Positions 21,647-33,821 of a DNA stretch of 64,000 nt are shown one piece after another. The position numbers were made by a program, and so were the translations under genes. Numbering within the stretch: position 1 is the stretch's first letter; each line of letters opens with the position of its first letter. This DNA is from Styela clava (lineage: Eukaryota > Chordata > Ascidiacea > Stolidobranchia > Styelidae): positions 21,665,083 to 21,729,082 of the forward strand of contig NC_135258.1 in assembly GCF_964204865.1 (NCBI RefSeq), in the 5' to 3' direction. The notes below the pieces were generated by a model. That model was not told the DNA's origin. It ran no database searches and saw nothing but the letters and a program-made list of their open reading frames with translations.

Positions 21647-21831
21647 TGTTGTGTATGTTAGTATTGTGACGTAATAATAGCGTCTGGGTCTACTCGACGC
21701 AGACGCGTAATAATGGGATTCGAGTTGGCTGTTTTTTACGTGATGGTACTGTTTTGCTGCTAAGATTAAAGACTATTCCATTCATACGAACAACGTGTCT
21801 ATTTGCCTCCAATATAATAAGGGACATGACA
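21647..21831 (+). repeat. 5' LTR
   Basis: 185 bp, TG...CA ends. Against the 3' LTR I count three substitutions (about 1.6%). Confidence 0.95.
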
Positions 21832-21850
21832 TGGTGTCAGAAGTAGGATC
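21832..21850 (+). promoter_or_regulatory. Primer binding site
   Basis: Directly after the 5' LTR lies tggtgtcagaagtaggatc, the position and TGG start expected for a tRNA 3' end primer site. The tRNA species was not determined. Confidence 0.75.
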
Positions 21851-21940
21851 TGGATTGTGAATAAGTCAAATTGAAAACGGTGTTAACGCTGCAAAAACTA
21901 CCAGTCAAAAGAAGCTTCAAAGCATTTGCGGAAAAGTGTC

Positions 21941-24900
21941 ATGGCGTCGATTCAAGTTGCGCCGCCAGAGCCATTGGATTTTTCCAAGCCGGAAGGATGG
22001 CAGCAATGGATTAAACGTTTCGACCGGTACGGAATTGCTTCCGAGTTGAATAAAAAAGACCCTGAATCCCAGGTGAACATGCTTATTTATTCGATGGGCG
22101 CGAAAGCCGAGGATATATTATCTTCTTGTAAACTGAGCGACGATGAGCTGAAAAGTTATGAGACTGTTATAAACAAGTTTCAAAATCATTTTGTAATTTG
22201 CCGAAACATAATTTTCGAGCGTGCGCAGTTCAACCTTCGTTGTCAGGGAGAAAATGAGTCGGTCGATTCATTTATTACCGCAGTCCACAGTATGGCGAAA
22301 TATTTGCAGTTTGGGGATTTGCACGATGACTTAATCCGTGACCGAATTGTAGTAGGAATTCGAGACGCAAAATTGTCGGAAAGGCTACAGTTAGACCCTG
22401 ATTTGACACTAGAAAAGGCGATTAAACAAGTTCGGCAAAGCGGCAAAGTAAAACGTCAGCAATCAATGTTGCGACAAGGTGATATTCTTCCCAAAAGTTC
22501 TGATTTTGTTGATTCCGTGAAATCTCACAGGAAATTTGGTAAGCACAAACACGGCTTGCAAAAGTCGCAAAGCAATAATTATCGATGCGGCAGGTGTGGT
22601 AAATCAGACAAACACAGTCGAGAAAAAAGTCCGGCGAAAAATGTGAAATGTTTCAAATGTTCTAAAATTGGACATTACGCTAGATGGTGCCATGGAGCCA
22701 CACATGTTGATCACGTCGTTAGGGATGTCGATTCTCCAGATTCAAATGTCGAAAAGCACGAAAATAAAGGATTTTTAGGGAATGTCGGTGAATCATCATC
22801 ACACAAGTGGATGGTAGATTTGTTTGTAAAGAATGTCAAAATAAATTTTAAAGTTGATACTGGCGCCGATGTTACGGTTATATCCGAAAATGATTTCAAA
22901 AAGATGAAAAACGTGAAATTGACCCCAAGTCACAGAAAATTATTCGGAGCTAATGGTAAATGCCTGGATGTAATTGGCAAGTTCAATGTAAAGCTGCAAC
23001 ACAAAAATCGTTCATGCGATGAACAGATATATGTTAGCAAGCATTTGAAATATCCGTTATTAGGTCGACCTGCGATCGAATCTCTTGCCATTGTTTATTT
23101 TGTTGGTGACGTCACGTCTGAGGATCAAAAATACAAAAAGAAATATCCAAAGCTATTCTCCAGATTAGGACAACTTGAGGGCGAATATAAAATTGAATTG
23201 CACGAAAATGCTGTTCCATTCGCAATAAACGTACCAAGACATGTACAGTTACCCCTTTTGTCAAAAGTTAAAAAGTTACTGTTGAAAATGGAACAAGACG
23301 GAGTGATTTCCCGCGTAAACGAGCCTACAGATTGGTGTGCAGGGATGGTGGTTGTACCAAAACCGGATGGTAGCGTTCGCATTTGTACAGATTTGACGCA
23401 TCTAAATAAAGCAGTCAAGCGTGAAAAACATCCGTTACCAGCATCCGAACAAACTTTGGGACAATTAAGTGGTTCGAAAGTGTTCAGTAAACTCGATGCA
23501 AAATCGGGATTTTGGCAAGTCAAGCTTGCAAAAGAGTCACGTTTATTGACCACATTTATGACTCCTATTGGATGTTTTTGTTATGAAAGATTCCGTTTGG
23601 AATCTCTAGTGCCCCTGAACACTTCCAGCGAAGGATGTGCGATATTTTAATAGGTCTTGACGGCGTAGTATGTTCAATGGACGATGTCTTGGTTCACGGA
23701 CGAAACCAAGAGGAACATGACAAAAGACTTGACGCTGTTTTGAAAAAGATAGCAAAAGCAGGTCTTACGTTAAACGACAAATGTCAGTTTTCCCGCCGAA
23801 AATTAAAGTTCCTTGGTTTTATGATAGATTCAGAAGGTGTTCACCCTGACCCTCAAAAGGTCATGGCTATTTCCAAAATGCCAGCTCCCACAAATGTTTC
23901 CGAACTGAGATCTTTTCTGGGAATGGTGAATCAATTGGGAAGATTCTCTAGAAACCTCGCTGACATATCGAAACCATTGCGTGACCTATTAAGTAAAAAA
24001 AATTCATGGATATGGGAACAACCTCAAATTGATTCGTTTCAGAGGGTGAAGCAAGAATGCTTGTCTAAGAAAGTTTTGTCGCTATACAACCCGAATAGTG
24101 CAACTATTGTATCAGCAGACGCAAGTTCTTACGGCTTAGGAGCCACCCTGAAACAGAAAAATTCTAAAGGACAATGGAAACCAGTGGCGTTTGCTTCGCG
24201 CGCTATGAACACCACAGAGCAGAAATATGCGCAAGTAGAAAAAGAGGCATTAGCAGTTACGTGGGCGTGTGAGCGTTTTCAAGACTTTCTCGTAGGAACG
24301 CATTTCATGATAAACACAGACCACAAACCACTAGTTGCTTTATTCGGCACGAAAAGCCTAGATGAGTTGCCTCCGCGAATCTAAAGATTTAGGATGAGAT
24401 TGATGCGGTTTTCCTTCGATATTTCTCACATCCCAGGAAAGCACTTGATAATAGCAGACACTTTGTCTCGTGCACCACTAGACGACATGCGAGAAGAAGA
24501 TATTCAGCTGAATGAAGACAGCGATATTTATGTTCGTTCTGTTATTGATGGGTTCCCAGCATCAGAAAAGCGCTTGCAGAAAATTCGTGTACATTTAAAT
24601 GAGGACATTGTCTGTAAAGAAATAATGACTTTTTGTATGCACGGATGGCCGGATGAATCCAGGCTTAATGACGTATTGTTGCCGTACTACCAAGTACGCG
24701 GTGATCTTACTGTAATTGACGGATTGTTGCTACGCGGAACCAGATTAGTAATTCCAGCATCGTTGCGACTTGATATTTTGGAGAAAATACATGAAGGACA
24801 TATGGGGATCGTAAAATGCCGACGTCGAGCAAGATCTTCAGTGTGGTGGCCTTACATGAACAAGCAAGTGGAAGAAGTTTGTAAGAGCTGTCCTTCTTGT

Positions 24901-25776
24901 TGTGAATTTTCACAAACCAAAACTCAACCATTAATTCCGAGTGAATATCCTGATAGAATAGACCACGGAAAAAGATTGCAACGGATTTATTTGAGTTGAA
25001 AGGTTCAAAATATTTGTTAGCTGTTGATTATTTCTCCAGATGGATCGAGATTGCATTGTTACAGGATACGACGTCGCTTACAGTAATCAATCATCTAAAG
25101 TCAATTTTCGCAAAGTATGGAATACCTGAAGTGATAATTTCTGACAATGGACCACAATACGCTTCGGGAGAATTTTCCAAATTTGCAGAATAATATGGAT
25201 TTGTCATATAACGTCAAGTCCTTGCTATGCTCAATGTAACGGAGAGGCGGACCGTGCAGGGCATTGCTGAATTATAGAAGTACAGCTTTGAAAAATGGTT
25301 ATTCTCCAAGTGAACTTCTCATGGGAAGAAAGTTGAGAACGAAGTTACCAGTTTATTCAAGTGAATTGATTCCAAAATGGCCTAACATGGATGAATTGCA
25401 AAATGAAGAGTTGGGCGATAAAATGAAACAAAAGATGCATTTTGATAAAAGGCACAGAGCTCAAAATATGGAAAAATTGCTGATTGGTGATCATGCATGG
25501 ATTAAAGATGGTCTTCAAAAAGAGCAAGGTGTTATAACTGGGTATGCTGATACACTACGTTCATTTATGATCCTAACACCGAGTGGTACGTTGAGACGTA
25601 ATCGTCGACATCTCAAGAAGGTTCCAGGAAGACCAACTTCGGACGAAGAAACAAAATCTTCCATCAAAACGGATGTACAGGTTGAACCGAACGAGCCTGT
25701 TCAAGAAAATACGGAGAAAGTGAACATTACAAGATCTGGACGAATTTCCAGACCGCCAGAAAAACTAAATTTGTAA
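21941..25776 (+). pseudogene. gag-pol polyprotein, broken
   Basis: Start ATG at 21941 (MASIQVAPPEPLDF). Gag comes first. A CCHC knuckle CFKCSKIGHYARWC lies at about 22648-22690, preceded by an incomplete CxxC box. The protease motif DTGA is near 22857. Reverse transcriptase starts near 23260, with its first Asp in SKLDAKSGFW and a SMDD box near 23675. RNase H covers about 24105-24370. The integrase HHCC finger lies at about 24780-24905, and the core shows VDYFSRW, SDNGPQY and NGEADRA. Lesions seen: a frameshift near 23605 in reverse transcriptase, an in-frame TAA at about 24382 after RNase H, a frameshift near 24970, a frameshift near 25190, and an apparent deletion near 25258 in the integrase. 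The C-terminal frame ends at 25776. It encoded the proteins of retrotransposition, and this copy is unlikely to be autonomous. Confidence 0.9.
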
Positions 25777-25880
25777 ATAATTATGAAGGCGGTCATATTG
25801 TGATAACATCGTTATTGTGCAAGTTTCTTTAAATTGTTTTATGTTCACTTTTTGATAATGTTTAGTAACATATCTTTCCA

Positions 25881-25891
25881 GTAAGGGGGGG
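25881..25891 (+). promoter_or_regulatory. Polypurine tract
   Basis: gtaaggggggg immediately precedes the 3' LTR and fits the plus-strand priming site of reverse transcription. Confidence 0.8.
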
Positions 25892-26076
25892 TGTTGTGTA
25901 TGTTAGTATTGTGACGTAATAATAGCGTCTGGGCCTACTCGACGCAGACGCGTAATAATGGGATTCGAGTTGGCTGTTGTTTACGTGATGGTACTGTTTT
26001 GCTGCTAAGATTAAAGACTATTCCATTCATACGAACAACGTGTCTATTTGCCTCCAATATAATAAGGGACACGACA
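25892..26076 (+). repeat. 3' LTR
   Basis: 185 bp, nearly identical to the 5' LTR, followed by the ACGTG target duplication. Confidence 0.95.
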
Positions 26077-26081
26077 ACGTG

Positions 26082-26265
26082 TGAGACCGGGTCAAAAGTT
26101 TTTTTTATCGCTTTTGCCAGCTCATTCTTGGTAGAGCGTGTATTTAGTGCAGTGGCCGCAATTTTACATAACAAGAGAGATTCTCTCGACAGTGTCAGAC
26201 AAGACTCGAAACTGTTTTTGACTGAAATGAAAACAGATATTATCAAGCTGGTGGTATTTCACTAG
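26082..26265 (+). pseudogene. hAT transposase C-terminal fragment
   Basis: The frame carries SSFLVERVFSAVAAIL, NKRDSLDS and LFLTEMKTDIIKLV. This is the pattern of the hAT dimerisation domain in the ZBED5/SCAND3-like group (Ser-Ser/Thr-x-Leu-x-Glu-x-x-Phe-Ser-Ala). Only the last 60 or so residues remain. The LTR retrotransposon sits directly upstream, so the missing N-terminal part was lost or displaced. No upstream continuation was found on the other side of the LTR element. Confidence 0.6.
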
Positions 26266-27882
26266 GCTCAATCTCCATATTATACTAATGATAAATAGAG
26301 AATAAAGTTGCTTTTTTGTCAGGGGCGTATGCTAGTAAAAAAGTTGTCCGAGGGGGCGCTGGTAGAAAAAAGGTCTATTCAGTATCCCGAGATTTTTTAT
26401 AGAAATGTAGAAAGACATGAAATGTTTTTTCAACACACTGAATTAAAACCAAATTTGTAGCGTGGTATTTTTGCAAGATGCCACAGTCGTAGGACTTCTC
26501 GTTTTTCACATACATAAGTGGTCACGAAACCTTATCTTGGATATTATACTTCTCTTGAATGCTTTTGTATTATTGTATTATCAACCATTTCAACTAAGAT
26601 AAAGCCTATTTCTGAAACTGCCTCGTGTTATTACCCAGTAATTTTCGTAACTGGCCATCTATGCGGGCATGCGTTTTCCATATTGTAAGGCTTAAAGAGT
26701 ATCTATTGCTTAATTTCCAAACGTGAAAGAATTGAATCACTCGATTTGACGCCGAATAGAGCAGAATACACAACGAAACAACACTGTATTACGAATAAAA
26801 GTTGTCGGTTTTTATACATGAGAAGTTTGGGGGTTATAGTGCAATAGTTGCATAATAGAGCAGATGTTCGGAGAGTTAGCAACAATTTAGAAAACATAAC
26901 CCGAAATATCTGGGATGTTTGAGGCAGAGAATAAATAGAAAAAAAAAATGGTTATGCATGAAACACATTCATAATATGTATTAGCCCACATATTGTGCAG
27001 CGCAGTCGGTTAGAATATTTGAAAAATTAGGACGGGGGGCATCTTTTTGTCGACGTGAAAAGAGTTAGAAGTTTAGACCAATAGTGAGACAATTTAATTC
27101 TTTTTAATTCCCTTAAATTCCGTCTTACAATCTTTGCAAGGCGAAAAAAAGATCACTCGAATATGACAGTCATAGTCTATGAAAGGACGTATTAGTTATT
27201 TATACAAGTAAAGCACGCACTCACGGCACGGGCAAGTGATTTTTCATTGGCGTGTTTGAGACACAGACGTTATAATTCATGGGAGATCATTGTGCCAAAC
27301 TTTATTAAAGCTTTTGAAATGCCCAAATCTTAGCTTCTCCATATCGATCGAATGTCCCTTCGGGCCACCCCGGGCCCGTTCGATTACCATTTTGTTCAAT
27401 GCTGTATCAACTACAACCTATCTAACTTCCTGCTGTCTGGAAAATAGGATTCAAATAGATATTTGTTGAATGGCATTGAAATGGGCCTGTGTTCATGAAA
27501 AGTCTCAATGCATTCCATGAAATATTTTTAATATAGACTTTAATGTTGCAATCGCTGATCACATGCACAAAATTACTTTATTCCACTGCAGAGCACGATA
27601 GATTGTACCCATCAATTACGGAGATACCACAAGTTATAGAAACGTTGAATCAACTATCGAAAACAGTCTTATTGGTACAGCGATTTAGAAGTAAAAATGA
27701 GCATTGCCTAAATGAGTGGACACGAAAGCCAAAACGAAGTAGCTCGAGTATCTAATCTTTACTGTACCGGTACGAAACCGTTTTCTTGCCGACTTGGACT
27801 GACCAGTGACCACTAGATCGCAACGATCGAGCACGCCAAACCACTACCAAGGTAGGAAATTTTCAATTTTGAAGACAATTTT
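26266..27882. other. Gene-free stretch
   Basis: caggggcgtatgctag at 26320 could be a hAT-like terminus without a partner. A 70-residue frame at 27543-27755 shows no family motif. No exon was supported. Confidence 0.3.
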
Positions 27883-27997
27883 GGGTACTCCTGAAGTATG
27901 CGCACCAAGATGGCGCATATCCTGAACCCTAACCTGGTACACAACCTGAGTTCAGGTTGTGCGCCATCTTGGTATAGTACCGCGCATGCAGGAACTC
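27883..27997. mobile_element. MITE family M, short copy
   Basis: Arms gggtactcctgaagtatg, caccaagatggcgca and the reverse match near 27960-27997 (gcgccatcttggta) surround ccctaacctggtac. It is an internally deleted copy of the family seen at 6080 and 33028. Confidence 0.7.
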
Positions 27998-27999
27998 AT

Positions 28000-28557
28000 T
28001 TCCACCTGTGATACATAGTTAAATTGGTCGCTCTCCATCGACGCTTACTTAATATTCGTTTTCTTTCAGCTATCTACATATTCACCTTCACACGCACAAC
28101 TTAAAAGCAACAATCAGATATATTAAAAAAGCAGTGAACATAAGAATACCAGAAAAGCCAACAGTTTGTTGTGTAGAAACAAGTACCGGAATGTAGAAAA
28201 TACTTAGAATATGGCACATAATTAAAAATTGAAGTAGAAAAAAATTTCATTTGGTAAAATACACTTGATAGGGCACAATCTAAAAGAACATAAATGAGAA
28301 ATCATATTTTTTTTTTCATAAAGTCTAGTACTCAATTAAGTGAAAAGAATACTGATGCCACAGTAATTAATTTGTTTTTATGGACTAATGTAGGATGGGG
28401 GTGGTGCACCAAACTAATGAGTGACATTAAAAGGGTGTATCAGTACAAAAACGTGCTATATTGTATTGAAGGCATGTATAACATTGAAAAATTCCATGAT
28501 TGTTAAAAAAGCCGCTGGCATAATATATATGAAAATAAATCTATAGTATAAGTTGAT
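28000..28557. other. 3' flank of TMEM169
   Basis: No clear polyadenylation signal or gene was recognised. Confidence 0.3.
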
Positions 28558-28558
28558 T

Positions 28559-28601
28559 CAAACACACCAACGAGTTTCAAACTCTAGTCTTGGTGTGTTT
28601 T
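28559..28601. repeat. Short perfect inverted repeat
   Basis: aaacacaccaa pairs exactly with ttggtgtgttt across a 19-base loop, about 65 bases past the TMEM169 stop. It could form a hairpin in the 3' untranslated region on the minus strand. The role is unknown. Confidence 0.5.
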
Positions 28602-28666
28602 CCAAACTATGCTATCAAGATCCGAATGGACGCATATACAAAGCGATGAAATAAGAAACATCTGTG

Positions 28667-31600
28667 CTACAATGCGCTTTCCATTCTATGCGATGCTGAG
28701 CCTCCAGCTGTAGGCAAGGAGTTCCTGTCTCGAGAGGCAGTGATTGATCCTCGAGAAGGTAAAAATGTTTCGCTATTTTGTTCGGTGTTTAGAGTCGCAC
28801 ACCTACCCTGATGCTGGCTTTGTCTCTGTCCATTTTCTGTGTCAGAAGTGTCAAACAGTTCGACAACAGTGTAAGGCGAACAGTCTTCGAGGTTTAATAT
28901 CCCACACAACCACCCACAAAATCCTTTCTCCAGACTCCCAACCTCATCCTTCCAATTTGTAAATGACCATCTGAATTATCAATGTTTATTAAAAGTGAGT
29001 CGAATATAAGTTATTGCAGATCTTTATTGTGAATTCTAATGCAAGCCTTTGTTAAGAGATTGTCTGATTAATGGCTTTTGAGAGCTAAATGATAAAAGTT
29101 AAGGGTGTAATTTGAGTACAATTCCCCTGAGGCAAAACATAATTGAAAATTAGAAAATCCAATGTAATGTACTATATATATTTAATATATATATATATAT
29201 ATATATCCATTCATCTGATTTGTTTAGCTTATATCAAGTCATAAAAAAGTACAAAGCAAGTTGGTATCTAATCTATGTGGAATAATAATGCATCTTATTT
29301 TGAGCGGGTCATATGATAAGTTAGCTACCAATTAGTTTAAAAAATACTCTTACAAAATGATATTCAAAATCAAAACTATATTGAATTTGTATCGAGTTGG
29401 AAAAACCTTTTACCTCTTTTAAAAGGGGTATACAACTAATCCTGTTCCCTTTATTATTTTCACTATTTAGAAAGCAAAGTACGTAATGCTTACCTTAATT
29501 GAACAAATGCAGCATATATGGAAATCCCCAGTGTTAAGAAGACGATTATAAGAGGAAAAGCAATTACCAGCAGAGGACATATAAATATTTTATGCCATAT
29601 TGTCCTTTCGTCATAGAAATGATTGAAAATATTTTGCCATGTGAGAGCACCAAAATAAAATGAAGCGAACATAGAAGCTATAAGTATAAAGGGGAAAGCC
29701 AATATTGAAAGCAATATAATGTGAGGACCTGAAATATAAATAGCCAAGAATTAATGAAATATAATCATAATTAAATTAAAAAAATTAAATTTTTAATTAC
29801 AGATTTAATAATATGTGTTTTATAAAACTATTTCATCAGAATACTTATAAAAAAAACGAGATGAAAGCAACCTCGCGGATTTAACAACACAAATTATATC
29901 TGAGTATGTCAGATTTATGTACCTATAACCTGTGTATATCTCATACCTTTATACAATTTGCTATTTAGTGAGGCAAAAAAATACTTGTGTTTGTGGCCAG
30001 TGAACAGTAACAAAGTAAACGAGAATAACGGTCAGAGACCGAAGACTTATCGATCGAAAGTTAGGGGATCCCCCAAAACAGAAACTGCGGTTCCGATTCG
30101 AAAAATTCTGCAAACCCGAACTGGATTGTTTTGAATAGTTTTCAGCCAATATCAAAAATGTAGGAAACAATAGCCAACTCCCCATGTCGTCGTCGAAATA
30201 TTACTCGAGGAAATACTTTTATGAAGAATTCTGCAAAATTTATCTGAACTGGATTGTTTCGAATAGTTTCCAGCCAATAGCCTATTTACCAATCCTATAT
30301 TTTGTGTCAAATACAACGGCGCTAACCCGGGTTGCGACGGCTATTCAAACACAGCCTAGCGATATTTTGGTGAGAAATCTGCAACCCCGAACCTGATAGA
30401 GGGATATGGACATTGCTTAAACTTTAGAGAGTAATTATAAGTAACGAGATACGATCTCGCGGCGTGTATCCTTCACTCTGACTCAATAGCGTGGAAAATT
30501 TCTCGAAGGAAACTTGCGCATCGCGACGACGTCAAAGTTACATGAGAGATATGGACAATGCTTAAAGATTAATCACGAGATACGATCTAGCGGTGTGTAT
30601 CCTTCGCTCTGACTCACTAGCGTGAAAACTTGCGCATCGGACACGCACACACACATTCAGCGCGTCTCGAAAATCTCTCGCTTTGTGAAAATCCAGATCT
30701 CTTCATCATTAATTAATCAATGACTCGCTAATTATACGACATAATTCAACCAAAATCAATAGGCTACTGGTCCGAGATATGATGAATGCACATGCAAAAT
30801 TTGGAGCAGATTCAACCACGCCTTCGTGAGATATCGCGTGCATCTAACAGACTGACAGACAAATACCTATCAACATACTTACCGATTAAAATCGATAAGT
30901 AATAATCTTCACTTTCGACTATTTACCGAATTAGGCCACAACTTCACCTCATAGCACCTTGACTCAAACAGACTAACCTTCTTGTAATCCACAACCACAG
31001 TCAGAGTCTTTACGCTCAGGCAGTGATGAAGGCATTGAATCAGGTGAATCAGGAACAGAATTATGTGACTGTTCATGAGCTGATGAGATTTCCAGAAGTT
31101 CTCGTTCTGTTAAATCTAGCCTGACATCTACTACTTGTCCTTTCTTTTTACCTTCAAGATAAAATGAAAATCATATTAATCGCAAAATTGTTCCAAGATC
31201 CATTGAATCTTTCAAAGATTTGTACTGTTACATGACTGATAACTGGGACTCATGGTTGGAACATTTGAATGAATAAAACACATTTTATGATGTATACGAG
31301 TATGACCTAATTTCTCACTCCAAGAATCAACCAATGGCAGTTCCGAAATAGGATCAAAGATTATTTTGGGAACACAAAATTAGAATGAAAAATAAGAATA
31401 TTTCCTACAAGACCTGGTGATATTGTCAAAAACAAAAAGAACGAAAATTTCCCCAAGTCATCAAATGTGAAAAAACTGTCAGACTATAAAGGTCAAGATT
31501 AAAGACAATCAGAAATGTTAATTGAAAATGTACTGGTAGCTAGTTAATGGACGTCTCACATAGGTGCAAAACATGGATGATGTAAATTGAATTATATGAT

Positions 31601-33821
31601 GTTGGAATTATATTATTCTTGACCATGACAGCAAATTTCTCTGTGGAAATGCCTGCTTTGAATGGTTTTCTTCGTTTTTGATCAATACCGGTAAATATAA
31701 TGTATACAACAAAATCCACCATCTGTAATGTTCATTCTGGCTGATTATTGTTGTGATCATGTTATTTCAACAACACAAAAGTACATGAATTTTCCTTTTC
31801 TAAATTTCAGGCTCTTTGTTTTTTCTGAAAAATTATAATGTATAGGGATAGGCTAGTTATTACTCTATTCACCTCTTGTTATTGTGCCTGTCATTGTTAC
31901 AGGTTGACTGTGTCCCTTAGCTCCCACTTTTCGCCAAGTACAAGTCCAATCATGCCAATGTTGATCTCCATCTCTGATATTTGGTTCAATTCCATTATTT
32001 CCAGGTTTTGGTCGTTTTCTTCCATCCAAAGTCATGCGAGCATAGTTGTTTGGGGCTTCATCTAAATAAATATTTAACCAAATTAATTTCCATTTTAACC
32101 CTTACATGGGCCATTCCAAGCAAAAGTTGAATTCCATCAATTTTTTAAAAAGTGTAGTGAAAGTAATTTTTTTTATTTTTGATATCAAAAGACATTGGAA
32201 TTTTATTGGACTGCATTCATTTCATCGAACAATTTAAAATTTCACCCAGGTTTTTATGGTTTATAAAAAAATGCCCGGAAATGTAGAAATTTTGGTATAA
32301 TTGACATATTTTGTGATGATTTCTGACACAAAGTGTTTGATTGTGTGGTACAGTTGTTTCATATGGAATTGACGCACTGGATTTAAGTTAATAAAGTTTG
32401 AATGTTTGCAGTGCTGTAGAACATTTCTTCACCCATTTAACGATTTATTACCAGAATTATAAGAGATGATAGATGCCGCTATTCCGAAGTGGAAAAATGT
32501 CCTGTAGTGTCACATACAATATGCACATTATTGGCATGGATTTACAGTGTTACATTAAGTAACTTGAGCAACACATAGAGGGGTAGTTCAGCTACTGCAC
32601 CAGAAAATATTATGGGCTCCTACTGTACCATCGCAAAAATTTACAGCACAGCACAACGTACTGTTTGTGCATGGTGGATTTGCCATCCTGTAGTGTCAAC
32701 CTATATTTTACTATATTTTTTTTATTCACTAAGTAAGGTTGGGTGTAACTTTTGTGCAATTTTTTACATATTCAATAAAGAAACTGATTGGACAATGAAA
32801 CAAAACATGTAGCTGAAAATGTGAAAATATATTGAATTTAACAACAAGCAAAATTTCTGGAATTGTCCTGTAGTGTCACTTGGAATAGCCCATATTTATA
32901 GAGATACCTTTGTATCAAGCAATCCACAAGTCGATATAAAATAAAGTAAAAGTTAACTGTTGATAGTGACAATCACATCCACTTAAATATGTTCAGTGAG
33001 TGGGGCATAAGCCTCAAGATATTTTTTGGGCACTCCCGAAGTATGTGATACCAAGATGGCAGAAACGGGAACGTAGTATGTGTACATGCAGACATGGTTA
33101 GGGTTAGGCGATAATTTTATTCCAATTTTCCTTATTCCAGTTCTACTACGAGTTCGAGGACTAGTGTATTTGTACCTAAAATTATGGCCTAACCCTCACC
33201 TGGTACACATACTACGTTCCGGTGTCTGCCATCTTGGTACACATACTTCGGGAGTTCCCGCATGTTTAAATTAGGGACAGAATTTATTTTAGTACAATTT
33301 TTTCTTCACCACTAGCCTAACATGAATCTCCAATAAATTCTGAAATTAGTGAGCATTGCTACATTCTGACATTGTGCTTTAATAAAATGGGTTGTCTATG
33401 AGTGAAGCTAATCAGCTACTGTACGGTAACTTTCCAACAAAAAATGCCTCGTTAGCACAGCATGTAACACAGACTTTGGGAGTAATATAAGTTTGTTTTT
33501 TAAATTTAATGGCATGAGGTCTGAAAATTTTGTTTGTAATTAAACAGCAACTGTTTATAATCTTCAGCGACATTAGACAATGTGGAAGAGAACATGTTAC
33601 ATCACATGCAAATACTGGTGTGCCAAACTGGACTATTTGTATTTGCGAGATTTAAAAATATGTAAATAAATTTTGTGACTTATTTCTTTCAATTGAACCA
33701 TACCTCTAATTCTGGAACCCACATTCTGTTGTGGTACATGCCCTTCCATTCTTGATAAACTAAGGAAGTCCGAATCAACTCCTCTATATTGATTCCGATC
33801 AATGCTTGATCCTCGCGACAT
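28667..33821 (-). CDS. TMEM169: Transmembrane protein 169 orthologue, five coding exons
   Basis: Exons are 33821-33704, 32061-31873, 31151-30978, 29728-29494 and 28970-28667. All have GT-AG borders, phases 1, 1, 1, 2, and the frame stays open for 339 residues. Human TMEM169 is about 300. Recognised conserved blocks, in order: MTGTITRGKKKGQVVDVRL at about residues 95-112, LTERELLEI, GPHIILL opening the first membrane helix (about 164-186), FYFGALTWQNIF, DERTIWHKIFICPLL, the second helix (about 209-235) ending YAAFVQL, LEKGFCGWLC and LEDCSPYTVVEL. Two helices with hydrophilic ends predict an integral membrane protein; its molecular function is not established. The ATG at 33821 has A at -3 and follows an in-frame stop upstream. 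The C-terminal tail after VVEL looks unconserved. Introns 1 and 3 hold mobile elements. Confidence 0.93.
29170..29207. repeat. AT microsatellite
   Basis: An (AT)n tract with one interruption, in intron 4 of TMEM169. Confidence 0.85.
30017..30910. repeat. Dispersed repeat family B, long copy
   Basis: The end words gacttatcgatcg (30044) and aatcgataagtaat (30892) are inverted relative to one another. The unit contains gggatcccccaaaacagaaa, a pair of tandem segments at about 30398-30530 and 30540-30650 (atccttc(a/g)ctctgactca), and a tail with gacagacaaatacctatca. A shorter, inverted copy lies at 50887-51190. It fills intron 3 of TMEM169. No reading frame is seen. A DNA-transposon origin is possible. 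Confidence 0.65.
32107..32892. mobile_element. Non-autonomous DNA element in TMEM169 intron 1
   Basis: The left end tgggccattccaag and the right end, reverse-complemented tgggctattccaag, differ at one base of 14. The word cctgtagtgtca occurs three times inside the right two-thirds (about 32502, 32688, 32866). No transposase frame is seen. Target duplication is unclear. Confidence 0.6.
33028..33259. mobile_element. MITE family M, copy 2
   Basis: Complete copy with arms gggcactcccgaagtatgtg and, at the right, cacatacttcgggagttccc. The inner ggttagggttagg and cctaaccct words are inverted. The centre, cgagttcgaggactag, is in the opposite orientation to the copy at 6080. It lies in intron 1 of TMEM169. 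Confidence 0.8.

Larger units (their letters stand above)
21647..26076 (+). mobile_element. Ty3/gypsy LTR retrotransposon, structurally complete, pol damaged
   Basis: The 4,430-bp element has 185-bp LTRs that begin TGTTG and end GACA, a primer binding site just inside the 5' LTR, a polypurine tract before the 3' LTR, and 5-bp target duplications ACGTG at 21642-21646 and 26077-26081. Domain order gag, protease, reverse transcriptase, RNase H, integrase is that of Ty3/gypsy. No envelope frame is seen. The LTRs differ at three positions, which implies recent insertion, yet the pol frame carries several lesions. It interrupts sequence adjoining a hAT transposase C-terminus. Confidence 0.95.
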
